DNA of 64,000 bases from Streptomyces sp. NBC_01216 (GCF_035994945.1 NZ_CP108677.1:1302001-1366000); one strand, 5' to 3'. Positions 14,922 through 24,128 are shown, counted from the first letter of the stretch. Made by a program: numbers and translations. Notes: generated from the letters alone by a model not told the origin.

Positions 14922-15812
14922 TTATGCAGCTCCCTCAAGCGTGCGGCCGGTGCCGCGGTACTGCTCCCAGGTCCAGCCGAGCTGGCGGCGGGCCATGATG
15001 CCGACGGCGTGGCGCCGGTACTTGGCGGTGCCGCGGACGTCGTCGATCGGGTTCGCGGCGCCCGAGCACAGGTCGGCGAACTGCTTGGCGATCGACGGGG
15101 TGATGATCTTGCCGCTCTCCCAGAAGCCGCCTTCCTCGAGGGCCGCGTTCAGGAAGGTCTCGGCCTCCTTGGCGCGGATCGGGGTCGGCGCGGCCGAACC
15201 GATGCCGGTGCGGACGGTCCGGGTCTCCGGGTGGAGCGCCAGGCCGAAGGCGCAGACCGCGATGACCATCGCGTTGCGGGTGCCGACCTTGGAGTACTGC
15301 TGGGGGCCGTCCGCCTTCTTGATGTGCACGGTCTTGATGAGCTCGTCGGGCTCCAGCGCGTTGCGCTTCACCCCCGTGTAGAACGCGTCGATGGGGATGA
15401 ACCGGCTGCCGCGCACCGATTCCACCTCGACCTCGGCGCCCGCCGCGAGGAGCGCGGGGTGCGCGTCACCCGCCGGGGACGCGGTGCCGAGGTTGCCGCC
15501 TACGCCGCCGCGGTTGCGGATCTGCGGGGAGGCCACCGTGTGCGAGGCGAGGGCCAGACCGGGAAGCTCGGCCCGCAGGTCCTCCATGATCCGGGTGTAG
15601 GGGACGGAGGCGCCGAGGCGTACGTTCTCCTCTCCGACCTCCCACTCGCTCAGCAGCTCGATACGGTTCAGGTCCAGGAGGTACGCGGGACGCCGGTGGT
15701 CGAAGTTGATCTCGACCATGACGTCGGTGCCACCCGCGATGGGCACGGCCGTGGGGTGCTCTGCCTTGGCGGCGAGCGCCTCCTCCCAGCTGGCGGGGCG
15801 AAGGAAGTCCAT
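14922..15812 (-). CDS. Xanthine dehydrogenase FAD-binding subunit
   Basis: 296 aa. The first gene of the purine operon. The FAD domain of the CO-dehydrogenase medium-subunit family is visible: PIAGGTDVMVEINFDHRRP near residue 25, the flavin-contact motif SPQIRNRGGVGGNLGTASP near residue 95-113, and DAHPALLAAGA. The C-terminal part (IGSAAPTPIRAKEAETFLNA) is the CODH FAD C-terminal domain. Electrons from the 2Fe-2S subunit go to NAD+ through this protein. Its start faces pucR across a 357-base intergenic region. Confidence 0.92.
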   Translation of the reverse strand: MDFLRPASWEEALAAKAEHPTAVPIAGGTDVMVEINFDHRRPAYLLDLNRIELLSEWEVGEENVRLGASVPYTRIMEDLRAELPGLALASHTVASPQIRNRGGVGGNLGTASPAGDAHPALLAAGAEVEVESVRGSRFIPIDAFYTGVKRNALEPDELIKTVHIKKADGPQQYSKVGTRNAMVIAVCAFGLALHPETRTVRTGIGSAAPTPIRAKEAETFLNAALEEGGFWESGKIITPSIAKQFADLCSGAANPIDDVRGTAKYRRHAVGIMARRQLGWTWEQYRGTGRTLEGAA

Positions 15813-16169
15813 GGTGGCTCTCTTCTTGTGCTTCTAGTGATCGGGGGACGGTCGTACGGGCCCGGGGGGACGGCCGGCCCTCGACTTCGAATTCGTGTTC
15901 ATGTGCTGTTCAGCGATGTGTGGCCTAGTACACAAGCCCGGCTCGCCCCGGTGCAGTCACCGAAAACATGAAGGAGTTGGCTGGCGACCTTCCTCGTCTT
16001 GTAGATTCGAACGAAAGGCGAGGCTCGGTAACCTCGCTGTTTTCCCCTGGAAACCCCGGCACCGGGCCACCGTCGACAACGCGACACTCCCCCGGGTCGC
16101 GAATCCCGGGAAACGGTCTATGTATGTCTTACCCACGAGTGACTGACGAGAAGGAACGGCGGCGACGAG
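15813..16169. promoter_or_regulatory. Divergent control region between xdh operon and pucR
   Basis: 357 bases without a gene. A short inverted pair TGTGT / ACACA flanks 15917-15934 and could be a regulator site. A hairpin GCGAGG / CCTCGC at 16018-16037 followed by TGTTTTCCCC lies in the pucR leader and could act as an attenuator. The rest shows nothing clear. Confidence 0.35.
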
Positions 16170-17867
16170 ATGCGGCTGCGCGCACTGCTGGAAACCGACG
16201 CGCTGGGGCTGCGCCTGCTCGGAGGCGAGGAGGAACTGGACCGCACCGTCCGCGGCGTGATGACGACGGATCTCAAGGACCCCAGCCGCTACCTGTCCGG
16301 CGGCGAGCTGGTGCTCACCGGCCTCGCCTGGCTGCGGGAACCGGCGGACGCGGAGCCGTTCGCCCGGATCCTGGCCGCCGCCGGGGTGGCGGCCCTGGCG
16401 GCCGGGGAGGCGGAGCTCGGGGACATCCCCGACGACCTCGTACAGGCGTGTTCGCGCCATCGGCTGCCCTTGTTCGCGGTGAACGAGTCCGTTGCGTTCG
16501 CGACCATCACCGAGCACGTTGTTCGACAGGTGTCGGGTGAGCGGGCGGGCGACCTGGCCGCCGTCGTCGACCGCCACCGGCGCCTGATGACCTCCGGCCC
16601 GGCGGGCGGCGGCCCCGAGGTGGTCCTCGACCTGCTCGGCTCCGACCTCGACCTGCGGGCCTGGGTGCTCTCCCCCACCGGCCGCCGGATCGCCGGCGCC
16701 GGCGAACCGCTGGACAGCGGCCTCGCCGCCCGGCTGGCCGGCGAGCATCTGGCGGCCACCCGGACCGGCCGGCGCGGGCCCCACCGGCTGAGCGTCGGCG
16801 GCACCACGTACTCGCTGTTCCCGGTCCGCAGCACCGGGCGCGGGGCCGCACCCGCCTCGCGGGACGTCCGGGAGACGGTGCTGTCCGACTGGCTCCTGGC
16901 CGTCGAGGCGGACGCCGGGGACTGGCCCGCCGCCCGGCTGGACCTGCTCCAGGGCGTCACCCAGCTGATCGCCGTGGAGCGCGACCGGCGCGACGCGGCG
17001 CGCACGGTACGGCGCCGGCTCGCCCAGGAGGTCCTGGAACTGGTCCAGGCGGGTGCCGCGCCGGCCGAGATCGCGGCCCGGCTGCGGGTCGCCGCGCCGG
17101 TGCTGCTGCCCGGACTCGGCACCGCCCCGCACTGGCAGGTGGTGGTGGCCCGGGTGGAGTGGGAGCCGGACGGCTCCACGGGCCAGTCCCTGGACAGCGG
17201 CCCGGTCGCCCAGGCGGTGCTGGAGGAGATCCTCGTCGACCCGGCGACCGTCGGGCCGGAGTCGGCGGACCGGATCGCCGTGGCCCACCACGGGGACGAG
17301 GCCATCGCCCTGGTGCCGCTGCCCGCCGGCCCGCTCCCGGACAGCGAGGACGAGGAGGGGACCACGAGCGCCGGTCTGCACGCCGACGTGCTCCTGGCGT
17401 CGGTACGGGAACCCCTGTCCTCCGGTCTCGCCGACGACGGCCGTCTCACGCTGGGCGTCAGCGCCGCGGTCCACTCCGCTGAGGGCCTGCGGGGGGCACT
17501 GGAGGAGGCCCGGCACGCCCGCCGGGTCGCCGGGGCGCGCCCCGGCCGCGTCTGCGCGGCGGGCCACCACGAGCTGGCCTCGCACGTGCTGCTGCTGCCG
17601 TTCGTCCCCGACGACGTCCGTCGCGCGTTCACGGCACGGCTGCTCGACCCGCTGCGGGACTACGACCGCCGCCACCGCGCGGAGCTGATCCCCACACTGG
17701 AGGCGTTCCTGGACTGCGACGGCTCCTGGACGCGCTGCGCGACGCGACTGCACCTGCATGTGAACACCCTGCGCTACCGGGTCGGCAGGATCGAGCAACT
17801 CACCGGCCGGGACCTGTCGCGCCTGGAGGACAAGCTGGACTTCTTCCTCGCGCTGCGGATGAGCTGA
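16170..17867 (+). CDS. PucR family transcriptional regulator
   Basis: 565 aa. PucR proteins activate purine-catabolic genes. The N-terminal PucR domain spans about residues 5-130 (LLETDALGLRLLGGEEELDR, VMTTDLKDPSRYLSGGELVL). A middle GGDEF-like/CdaR region follows, with TLGVSAAVHSAEGLRGALEEA. The C-terminal PucR helix-turn-helix is at about 495-555: LEAFLDCDGSWTRCATRLHL, HVNTLRYRVGRIEQLTGRDL. AAGGA precedes the ATG at 16170. Divergence from the xdh operon makes it the likely activator of xanthine dehydrogenase and the permease. The effector is unknown; allantoin-type intermediates act in Bacillus. Confidence 0.92.
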   Translation: MRLRALLETDALGLRLLGGEEELDRTVRGVMTTDLKDPSRYLSGGELVLTGLAWLREPADAEPFARILAAAGVAALAAGEAELGDIPDDLVQACSRHRLPLFAVNESVAFATITEHVVRQVSGERAGDLAAVVDRHRRLMTSGPAGGGPEVVLDLLGSDLDLRAWVLSPTGRRIAGAGEPLDSGLAARLAGEHLAATRTGRRGPHRLSVGGTTYSLFPVRSTGRGAAPASRDVRETVLSDWLLAVEADAGDWPAARLDLLQGVTQLIAVERDRRDAARTVRRRLAQEVLELVQAGAAPAEIAARLRVAAPVLLPGLGTAPHWQVVVARVEWEPDGSTGQSLDSGPVAQAVLEEILVDPATVGPESADRIAVAHHGDEAIALVPLPAGPLPDSEDEEGTTSAGLHADVLLASVREPLSSGLADDGRLTLGVSAAVHSAEGLRGALEEARHARRVAGARPGRVCAAGHHELASHVLLLPFVPDDVRRAFTARLLDPLRDYDRRHRAELIPTLEAFLDCDGSWTRCATRLHLHVNTLRYRVGRIEQLTGRDLSRLEDKLDFFLALRMS

Positions 17868-17876
17868 CGCCGTGCG

Positions 17877-17898
17877 GGCCCCGCGCCGGAGCGGGGCC
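17877..17898 (+). terminator. Terminator of pucR
   Basis: GGCCCCGC (17877-17884) and GCGGGGCC (17891-17898) around a 6-base loop, 10 bases after the pucR stop. GC-rich without a U tract. Confidence 0.6.
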
Positions 17899-18153
17899 GC
17901 GCTCCGGCGGGGGTCGGCCGGGCGCATCCGGCGCTCCCCGGACCCGGGGAGCGGCACGCGCGGACGCGCTCACCCGGAAGGCGGAATGACAGATTCATCT
18001 CTTCGGGGGAGCGCGCGCCCTGCGTTCACGGGAATTCCGGTCCGCGCGATGCCTCCGGCATCGGCACCCGACGTGCCACCGTGGTCTCCGACCGCTTCGA
18101 TTCGGCCCGTCCATCGGTCACTTCGGGCCGTCTGTGTCCGTATACCGGATAAA

Positions 18154-18179
18154 CACAAGGCACTTGTGAATTGATTCAC
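18154..18179. promoter_or_regulatory. Two overlapping palindromes upstream of the TPR gene
   Basis: CACAAG-gca-CTTGTG (18154-18168) and GTGAAT-tg-ATTCAC (18166-18179) share three bases. Both are perfect. They lie about 85 bases before the TPR start in a 395-base gene-free, AT-richer stretch (17868-18262). This looks like a regulator-binding region. Confidence 0.45.
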
Positions 18180-18262
18180 CTGACCCCTTGGCCAGGCCCA
18201 CCCGTTCGTGCTGAGATTCCAGCCTCACTCAACAGCTCAATGGTGCGCTCGGGGAGGGCAAT

Positions 18263-19069
18263 GTGGCGGACACCGCCATGTCTGGTTCCGAAACGACGGA
18301 GGGTGACGATCCGTCCCTTGCCTACGGCGAGGCGACCCCCACGCAGACGGCCATATGGCGGCTGCGTTCGCGCGGCTGCTGGACGGACGCCGCCGCGCTG
18401 CTCGCCCCCCGCTCGGCCGATCCGGCCGCGGCGCTGGAACGGGCCGCGTTGCTGATCGAACGATGTCTCTACACCGAGAAGGGCTGGGCCGAGGCGGAGG
18501 AGGCCCTGCGGGCGGCCGAGGCGGTGACGCAGAGCGACGAGGAGCGCGGGGCGGCGGCCTGCGAGCGTGGCTACCTCGCGTACGCGTCTACACTGCTGGG
18601 GGTCCGGGACCGGGCGGACGAGGCGCGGGCCGCGCTGGGCCGGGCCGCCGCGCTGCTCGCCCCCTCGGCCGAGGGCCGGCCGCTGCTCGACTTCCGGCGC
18701 GGACTGATCGCCCAGAACCTCGGCGACTCCCCGGAGGCGGCGCGGGCCGCGTACCGGCGCGCCCACGCGGGGGCGACGGACCGGGGCGACGCGCTGCTGC
18801 TGTCCTTCACCTGGCGCCATCTCGCCGGAATCGCCCTGCGGGAAGGGGAGTTGGCGGAGGCTCGGCACGGCTTCGCCGAATCCCTTCGGATCCGCGAGGA
18901 GTTGGGGTATCTGGTCGGTACGGCACCGGCCCTGACCGCGCTCGCCGACACGGAGACGGAGCCGGAGGCGGGCCGGCTTCGGGCGGAGGCCGGACGGCTG
19001 TTCCGGCTGCTCGGGGGTGTGCCGACCTGGCTGGCCGGTCAGCTGGCCACCCCGCGCACGGCGGTCTGA
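18263..19069 (+). CDS. Tetratricopeptide-repeat-like protein
   Basis: 268 aa from GTG at 18263 (GGGAGGG upstream); an ATG five codons later is possible. The protein is all helical with repeated A-rich TPR-like pairs: WAEAEEALRAAEAVT, RADEARAALGRAAAL, SPEAARAAYRRAHAG and LAEARHGFAESLRIREELGY. TPR arrays mediate protein contacts; no catalytic domain is present. It has no signal peptide. It stands alone behind an unusual pair of palindromes and is convergent with the WD40 gene at 19159. Function unknown. Confidence 0.75.
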   Translation: MADTAMSGSETTEGDDPSLAYGEATPTQTAIWRLRSRGCWTDAAALLAPRSADPAAALERAALLIERCLYTEKGWAEAEEALRAAEAVTQSDEERGAAACERGYLAYASTLLGVRDRADEARAALGRAAALLAPSAEGRPLLDFRRGLIAQNLGDSPEAARAAYRRAHAGATDRGDALLLSFTWRHLAGIALREGELAEARHGFAESLRIREELGYLVGTAPALTALADTETEPEAGRLRAEAGRLFRLLGGVPTWLAGQLATPRTAV

Positions 19070-19158
19070 GAACGGTGCGGCGCGGAGGGCGCGCGGCGAC
19101 GGTGCCGTGACGGCCCACGACGCGGAGGGGGACGGGTCGCCGCAGGGCGGACGACGCG

Positions 19159-20850
19159 TCACCCTCCTGGCGCGCGGGAGGACGCCGGGCCGGCGGGCCG
19201 CGCCGGCTCCAGGCACTCCAGCACCTCGTCCATCCCGACCACCAGGGCACCGTCCGGGGTGACCGCCACGGCGCGTACGGGCGGCCCCGGGCGGTGGTGG
19301 AGGCGGGTACCGGCGTCGAGGTGGCGCAGTTCGACGAGCCCGTCCGCCCACGCGACGGCGAGTGCCGGACCCGCCCCGGTCGGCATCGCGTGCAGGGCCA
19401 CGACAGCCGCGTCCCGCGCGGTGAACGGGCCGGGCCTCGGCTCACGGCCCGGGACCCACAGGCGGACCGTGCCGTCGGCTCCGCCGCTGCACACGAACGG
19501 CCGCGGCGTCTCCACGGCGGTCACGGCGGTGACCCGCCCGCTGTGCAGGGCTGCCTGGTGCATGCCCGTGAGGCCGAAGGCGTGCACCGAGCCGAGGCGG
19601 TCTCCGACCACCACCGAACCGGCGATCGCCGCGAGCGCGGTCCCCGGGTGCCGGGTGAGGGTCGCGGCCACCGCCTCGGTGAGCCGCTCCAGATACGGCG
19701 GCCGGGGCACGGCTCCCCGTACGGTGTGGAGCCGGCCGCGTTCGTCGAGGAGGAGGACCGCGCCGTCCGGTGCGGGCGCGAGGGCCTTGACCCGGCCGCC
19801 GGGAGCGGAGGCCGGGGTGCCGACCGGGTGCGCGTCGTCCGGGTCGAGCAGGGTCACCGTGTCGGTCGGTCCCGCCACCAGCAGCCCGCCCCGGCCCACG
19901 CCCAGCGAGGTGACCGGGCCCGGCCACGGCGGGGTCACATCACCCCGGACCCGCGTCCACCGCATCCGCCAGGGCGAGGCGGCGGCGAGCTCCGCGAGCG
20001 TCGGCCGCAGACGGGGGTCGGCGCCGTCCCCGAGGACGCCGAGCAGGAGCAGGGCGCGGTCGGCGGGGGTCTGTTCACGGCTGAGGGACTGGCCGGCGCG
20101 CAGCCAGGCGGACCGCAGTCCGCCGTGGTCCTCCTCGGTGTCGGCCGCGTATGCGCTGGTCACGCGCACGGGGTCGGCGGCGCAGACGGCGACCGGGTCG
20201 GCCGGGTCCGGGCCCGGCTCGGGTGGCCGGGCGCCTCCGGGCGGCGCGGCCGGTCCGCCGCCCGGTGCGGCTCGTCCGTCCAGCCGCACCAGGGTGACGC
20301 GCCGGGCGGCGAGCAGCGTGTGCGCGGGCGTGTCGGGGGTGGTCTCGACGACCATGCGGACGCGCCCCGACCCGGCGAGTTCCGCGAGCAGTTCGGCGCA
20401 GCCCCCCGGCTCCGCGGCGGCGTCCAGGTCCGTCAGGAGGAGCACCACCCGGCGGGTCTCGGCGGTGGCGAGGACCCGGACCAGCTCTCCGGGCGTCCGG
20501 GCGACCACGCCCAGGCGGTTCGCCAGCGCCCAGGCCGCTCCGAGCGCGCTCTGCCCGGCGAGCGGCACCAGCACCCGGGCCGATCGCCCGCGACGGCTCG
20601 CGGACCGCGCTCCGAACGTGGCCAGCCAGGCCAGCAGCTCGGAGGTGTCACGACCGGGCCCGCCGGCGAGCAGGCAGAGCCGCGGCGCGTCGGGGTCGGT
20701 CAGCCAGCCGAGCAGGGCGGCGGCCCCGGCCTCCGTGCCGGCGGGGGGTCGCTGCCCGCGCGGGGCCCCGCTCACGGATGCCGTCCCGTGGCCGTCGGCC
20801 GGGGGGCTTCTCCCGGAGCCGGGGGCGGGGTCGCGGACGGCATGGGGCAC
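19159..20850 (-). CDS. WD40-like propeller protein with degenerate N-terminal NTPase domain
   Basis: 563 aa. Residues about 40-210 look like a P-loop NTPase: the Walker A position reads LLAGGPGRDTSELLAWL, where the lysine of GxGK[ST] is replaced, and a Walker B-like strand VVLLLTDLDAA follows. The C-terminal half has propeller blades: GGLLVAGPTDTVTLLDPDD, AVLLLDERGRLHTVRG, FVCSGGADGTVRLWVPG, AVAWADGLVELRHLDAG and GALVVGMDEVLECLEP. The linker is Pro/Gly-rich. This is the layout of STAND-type or nSTAND-WD40 proteins with a probably inactive P-loop. A GAGG site precedes the ATG. Function unknown; signalling scaffold is an inference. Confidence 0.75.
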   Translation of the reverse strand: MPHAVRDPAPGSGRSPPADGHGTASVSGAPRGQRPPAGTEAGAAALLGWLTDPDAPRLCLLAGGPGRDTSELLAWLATFGARSASRRGRSARVLVPLAGQSALGAAWALANRLGVVARTPGELVRVLATAETRRVVLLLTDLDAAAEPGGCAELLAELAGSGRVRMVVETTPDTPAHTLLAARRVTLVRLDGRAAPGGGPAAPPGGARPPEPGPDPADPVAVCAADPVRVTSAYAADTEEDHGGLRSAWLRAGQSLSREQTPADRALLLLGVLGDGADPRLRPTLAELAAASPWRMRWTRVRGDVTPPWPGPVTSLGVGRGGLLVAGPTDTVTLLDPDDAHPVGTPASAPGGRVKALAPAPDGAVLLLDERGRLHTVRGAVPRPPYLERLTEAVAATLTRHPGTALAAIAGSVVVGDRLGSVHAFGLTGMHQAALHSGRVTAVTAVETPRPFVCSGGADGTVRLWVPGREPRPGPFTARDAAVVALHAMPTGAGPALAVAWADGLVELRHLDAGTRLHHRPGPPVRAVAVTPDGALVVGMDEVLECLEPARPAGPASSRAPGG

Positions 20851-21063
20851 CTCACGGACGACGCCGCGCGGGCCGGCCGGGGCCGGCTGCCCGCGCGGAA
20901 CAGGCTGACGGCACGACCTTACGGCCTGGCCCGTGGGCAGGGGCGGGCTCCCCGTCGGTAGCTGCGACTTGCGGCGGCGGCGAACCCGTCGACGTGCGCG
21001 GTGAGGGCCCGGGCGAGCTTCGCCGGCGTGCGCGGTGGGCGTCCCGGGCGTGGTGGCGGGGGT

Positions 21064-21867
21064 TCAGCCGCCCGAACCGGTGAAGTGCTCGCGGACCAGG
21101 GTCTGGACGACGGTCAGGTCGCGCCCGACGAGCGCGTCGAGCAGGGCGGTGTGTTCCGCCGCGTCCGCCACGAGATCGCCGTGGCGGGCTGCCGGGCCGT
21201 TCGTCAGCGGCCACTGGGAGCGGCGGTGCAGGTCGTCGGCGACCACGAGGAGCTGTTCGTTGCCGGCCAGCGCGAGGACCGCGCGATGGAAGGCCCGGTC
21301 GGTCTCGGCGTAGTGGGCGCGGTCCCCTCGGGCGGCGGCGGCGCCGGTGGCCTCGGCGAGCGGGCGCAGCTCGGCCCAGCGGGCTGCCGGAACGGTGCGG
21401 GCCAGCCGGAGCATGACCGGGATCTCGATGAGCGCGCGGACCTCGGCCAGTTCGGCGAGTTCGCGCGGGGTGCGCGCGGTGACCCGGAAGCCGCGGTTGG
21501 GTACGACCTCGACGGCGCCCTCGCTCGCCAGCCGTTGCATCGCCTCGCGCACGGGGGTGGCCGAGACCCCGAAGCGTTCGGCGAGGGTGGGGGCGGAGTA
21601 GACCCGGCCGGGGACGAGGTCGCCGCCGACCAGCGCGGTGCGCAGCGCCTGGAGGACCTGTCCCCGGACGGAGTGCCGCCGGACCGGGCGGGGCACGAGG
21701 TCCGGCGCGGGGGGTTCTCCGTGCGTGTGCTCGCCGCGGGCCGCGGGCGGACATGCCGGCGAGGGTGCGCGGACCCCGCCGCGCGGCTGCCCCGGGACGC
21801 GTGCGGCGCCGTCGACGAGCGGGTACGGCTCCTCCGCCGCCCGCTCGCGCGCTCCGCCCTGCTCCAC
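21064..21867 (-). CDS. GntR family regulator with FCD ligand domain
   Basis: 267 aa from GTG at 21867, chosen because AGGAGG lies 6 bases upstream; the frame stays open to 21960. The first 65 residues are low-complexity. The winged helix follows: RRHSVRGQVLQALRTALVGG, APTLAERFGVSATPVREAMQ, EGAVEVVPNRGFRVTARTP. The C-terminal all-helical FCD domain has ELAEVRALIEIPVMLRLA, DRAFHRAVLALAGNEQLL and HTALLDALVGRDLTVVQTLV, with conserved metal-site-like histidines. FCD regulators respond to organic acids. Target unknown; the divergent neighbour is the FhuF-like gene, which has its own iron box. Confidence 0.9.
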   Translation of the reverse strand: MEQGGARERAAEEPYPLVDGAARVPGQPRGGVRAPSPACPPAARGEHTHGEPPAPDLVPRPVRRHSVRGQVLQALRTALVGGDLVPGRVYSAPTLAERFGVSATPVREAMQRLASEGAVEVVPNRGFRVTARTPRELAELAEVRALIEIPVMLRLARTVPAARWAELRPLAEATGAAAARGDRAHYAETDRAFHRAVLALAGNEQLLVVADDLHRRSQWPLTNGPAARHGDLVADAAEHTALLDALVGRDLTVVQTLVREHFTGSGG

Positions 21868-21972
21868 CCGGGTCCTCCTGGGGCTGCGTACCTGGTCCGG
21901 CTCGCGATGCCGGGACCCCGAGTGCACCATAGGCGGACAGGGCCGCAGTTCAAACCTCACGACCGTCGGGTA

Positions 21973-21987
21973 AGGTAAGGCTTACCT
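21973..21987. promoter_or_regulatory. Iron box (DmdR/IdeR-type operator)
   Basis: AGGTAAG-G-CTTACCT, a perfect 7+1+7 palindrome, 28 bases before the FhuF-like start. It matches the actinobacterial iron-repressor pattern TTAGGTTAGSCTAACCTAA well in its core. Confidence 0.7.
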
Positions 21988-22015
21988 GCTGACGATCGCG
22001 ATTCGGTGGCCCCGT

Positions 22016-22873
22016 ATGACCGTCCCCGCCCTCCTCGCCACTCCCCTCACCTCGCCTTTCACGGCGTCCTACGCCCGCCTCGGCGAGGTGTTCGCCGGGC
22101 TGCGGGTGGACGAGTACGCAGGGGGCGAGCGGCTGCCGCGCGGCGGCGGCTGGGTCGGCGCGGACGAGCTGGGGGCCGGTGGCGCCGCCCTCGACGAGTT
22201 CCTGGCCTGGGACGACGCCCAGGTGCTGCGCGACTACGGCACCCGGGCCCGTCCGGACGTCGTCGCGAGCTTCGGCCTCCACCGGTACGCCTGGCCGGCG
22301 TGCCTCCTCGTGACCGTCCCCTGGTTCCTGCACCGCAGGGTGCCCCGGCTTCCCGCCGGGAACGTCGGCTTCCACCGGGCGTCGGGGCGCATGGCCGTGA
22401 CCGTGGAGGAGTTCGCCTGCCTGCCCGGCGATCCCGCCGCCGTCCTTCCGGGCGCCCGCGTGGTGGCGGACGAGGAGACCCTGCGTGCCGAGGTACGGGC
22501 GTCGCTCGCCGAGCACTTCGAGGCGGTCCTGGCCGGCTTCGGCCCGCGGATGCGTCGTGGGCGGCGGGCGCTCTGGGGCATGACCACGGACGAGATCGTC
22601 GAGGGGCTCTGGTACGTCGCCGCCCTGCTCGGCGAGGAGCGGCGCGGCATGGCGGAGCTTGACCTGCTGCTGCCCGGCGCGACCAGTCCGTACGCGGGGG
22701 CCGCGGGCTTCCGCGAGCTGCCGGGGTCCGGCGCGCCCGGCGAGGAGTCCCGGGCGACCCGGGACCGGGCCACGTGCTGCTTCTTCTACACCCTGCGCCC
22801 CGAGGACACCTGCCTGACGTGTCCGCGCACCTGCGACGAGGAGCGGGTCCGGCGGCTGACCGCCACCGCCTGA
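22016..22873 (+). CDS. FhuF-like [2Fe-2S] ferric-siderophore reductase
   Basis: 285 aa. The C terminus carries the FhuF cluster motif CCx10CxxC (C254, C255, C266, C269 in CCFFYTLRPEDTCLTC). The rest matches the FhuF / IucA-IucC-accessory type reductase: VASFGLHRYAWPACLLVTVPW and GRRALWGMTTDEIVEGLWYV. Such proteins reduce Fe3+ in siderophores at the cytoplasmic side. An iron box lies just upstream, so expression should rise on iron starvation. No siderophore biosynthesis or uptake gene is adjacent. A palindrome CACCCGCGCGGGTG at 22883-22896 follows the stop and may terminate transcription. Confidence 0.85.
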   Translation: MTVPALLATPLTSPFTASYARLGEVFAGLRVDEYAGGERLPRGGGWVGADELGAGGAALDEFLAWDDAQVLRDYGTRARPDVVASFGLHRYAWPACLLVTVPWFLHRRVPRLPAGNVGFHRASGRMAVTVEEFACLPGDPAAVLPGARVVADEETLRAEVRASLAEHFEAVLAGFGPRMRRGRRALWGMTTDEIVEGLWYVAALLGEERRGMAELDLLLPGATSPYAGAAGFRELPGSGAPGEESRATRDRATCCFFYTLRPEDTCLTCPRTCDEERVRRLTATA

Positions 22874-23069
22874 CGGATACGCCACCCGCGCGGGTGACGT
22901 AAATCGAACGCAACCTCCCGACCCAGGAAGGACGTTCGACCAGATCGCACCTATTCGTATGCCCTGCCGCCCCGATGGCGTGCTCTTGCCGCGAAACCCC
23001 CCTCCGCGCCCCGGGAGGTCGGCCAGTATGGGCCGCCGAAAGGCCCTACGGCGATGCAAGGGACACCGC

Positions 23070-24128
23070 ATGAGACTGACCGACATATCGCTGGACTGGC
23101 TGCTTCCGGGCGGCGTGATGGTCGCCGGAGTCCTGACGGCGGTGGCGGTGCTCGCGCGCGGCAAGCGCGCCGGTGACCAGGCCGCGGCCGAGGACTCCTG
23201 GGAACGCAGCGAGGAACGCCGCAGACGGAAGGAAGCCGTCTACGGGACCGCCTCCTACGTGCTGCTGTTCTGCTGCGCCGCCGTCGCCGCGGCGCTCTCC
23301 TTCCACGGTCTCGTCGGCTTCGGCCGGCAGAACCTCAGCCTGACGGGCGGCTGGGAGTACCTGGTTCCCTTCGGACTCGACGGTGCGGCGATGTTCTGCT
23401 CGGTGCTCGCGGTCCGCGAGGCCAGCCATGGTGACGCGGCCCTCGGTTCGCGCCTGCTGGTGTGGACCTTCGCCGGCGCGGCGGCCTGGTTCAACTGGGT
23501 CCACGCGCCCCGGGGCCTGGGACACGCGGGAGCCCCGCATTTCTTCGCGGGCATGTCGCTGTCCGCGGCCGTCCTCTTCGACCGGGCCCTGAAGCAGACC
23601 CGCCGTGCGGCACTGCGGGAACAGGGTCTGGTTCCCCGGCCGCTGCCGCAGATCCGGATCGTGCGGTGGCTGCGCGCGCCCCGCGAGACCTTCGCCGCGT
23701 GGTCGCTCATGCTGCTGGAGGGCGTGCGGACCCTCGACGAGGCGGTCGACGAGGTGCGCGAGGACCGGCGGGAGAAGCAGCAGACCCGGGTGCGCAGGCG
23801 CGATCAGGAGAAGCTCGACCGCGCCCGGCTCAAGGCGATCAACCGTCAGCACCGGGCCTTCGGGCTCGGACGCGGCGGTGGCCGGCAGGTGGAGGTCGCC
23901 GCCCTGGGTTCCGGCACGGGCTCCGCGACGGCCGTGGGGACGGCCGTCGCGGAGCCTGCCATAGCGGACCCCGGACAACTGCCGCTTCGACACCGGCCCT
24001 CCCTCGCGGCCGTGAAGGGAACTGAGTCCCGGACGGTGGACCTCACCGCCGAGGACGATACCCAGACGCTGCCCCGGCTCGACTCCCTGGAGCGCAAGCT
24101 CAAGGATCTGGAGCAGCAGTTCGGCTGA
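23070..24128 (+). CDS. DUF2637 membrane protein
   Basis: 352 aa from ATG at 23070. N-terminal membrane part with about five helices: LPGGVMVAGVLTAVAVLA, ASYVLLFCCAAVAAALSFHG, EYLVPFGLDGAAMFCSVLA, LLVWTFAGAAAWFNWVHAP and HFFAGMSLSAAVLFDRALK. This is the DUF2637 pattern (Spd/TraB-associated and chromosomal homologues). The second half is soluble and charged (EKQQTRVRRRDQEKLDRARLK, a likely coiled coil) and ends in SLERKLKDLEQQFG, another short coiled coil. The function of the family is unknown. Its TGA stop is the first base triplet of a repeat element that continues to the stop of the convergent kinase-like gene. Confidence 0.82.
   Translation: MRLTDISLDWLLPGGVMVAGVLTAVAVLARGKRAGDQAAAEDSWERSEERRRRKEAVYGTASYVLLFCCAAVAAALSFHGLVGFGRQNLSLTGGWEYLVPFGLDGAAMFCSVLAVREASHGDAALGSRLLVWTFAGAAAWFNWVHAPRGLGHAGAPHFFAGMSLSAAVLFDRALKQTRRAALREQGLVPRPLPQIRIVRWLRAPRETFAAWSLMLLEGVRTLDEAVDEVREDRREKQQTRVRRRDQEKLDRARLKAINRQHRAFGLGRGGGRQVEVAALGSGTGSATAVGTAVAEPAIADPGQLPLRHRPSLAAVKGTESRTVDLTAEDDTQTLPRLDSLERKLKDLEQQFG

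Noticed and set aside
20852..21754. Minus-strand 300-codon frame overlapping the FadR-type GntR gene
   Set aside because: Arginine-rich shadow; the real gene in this interval is the GntR at 21064-21867.
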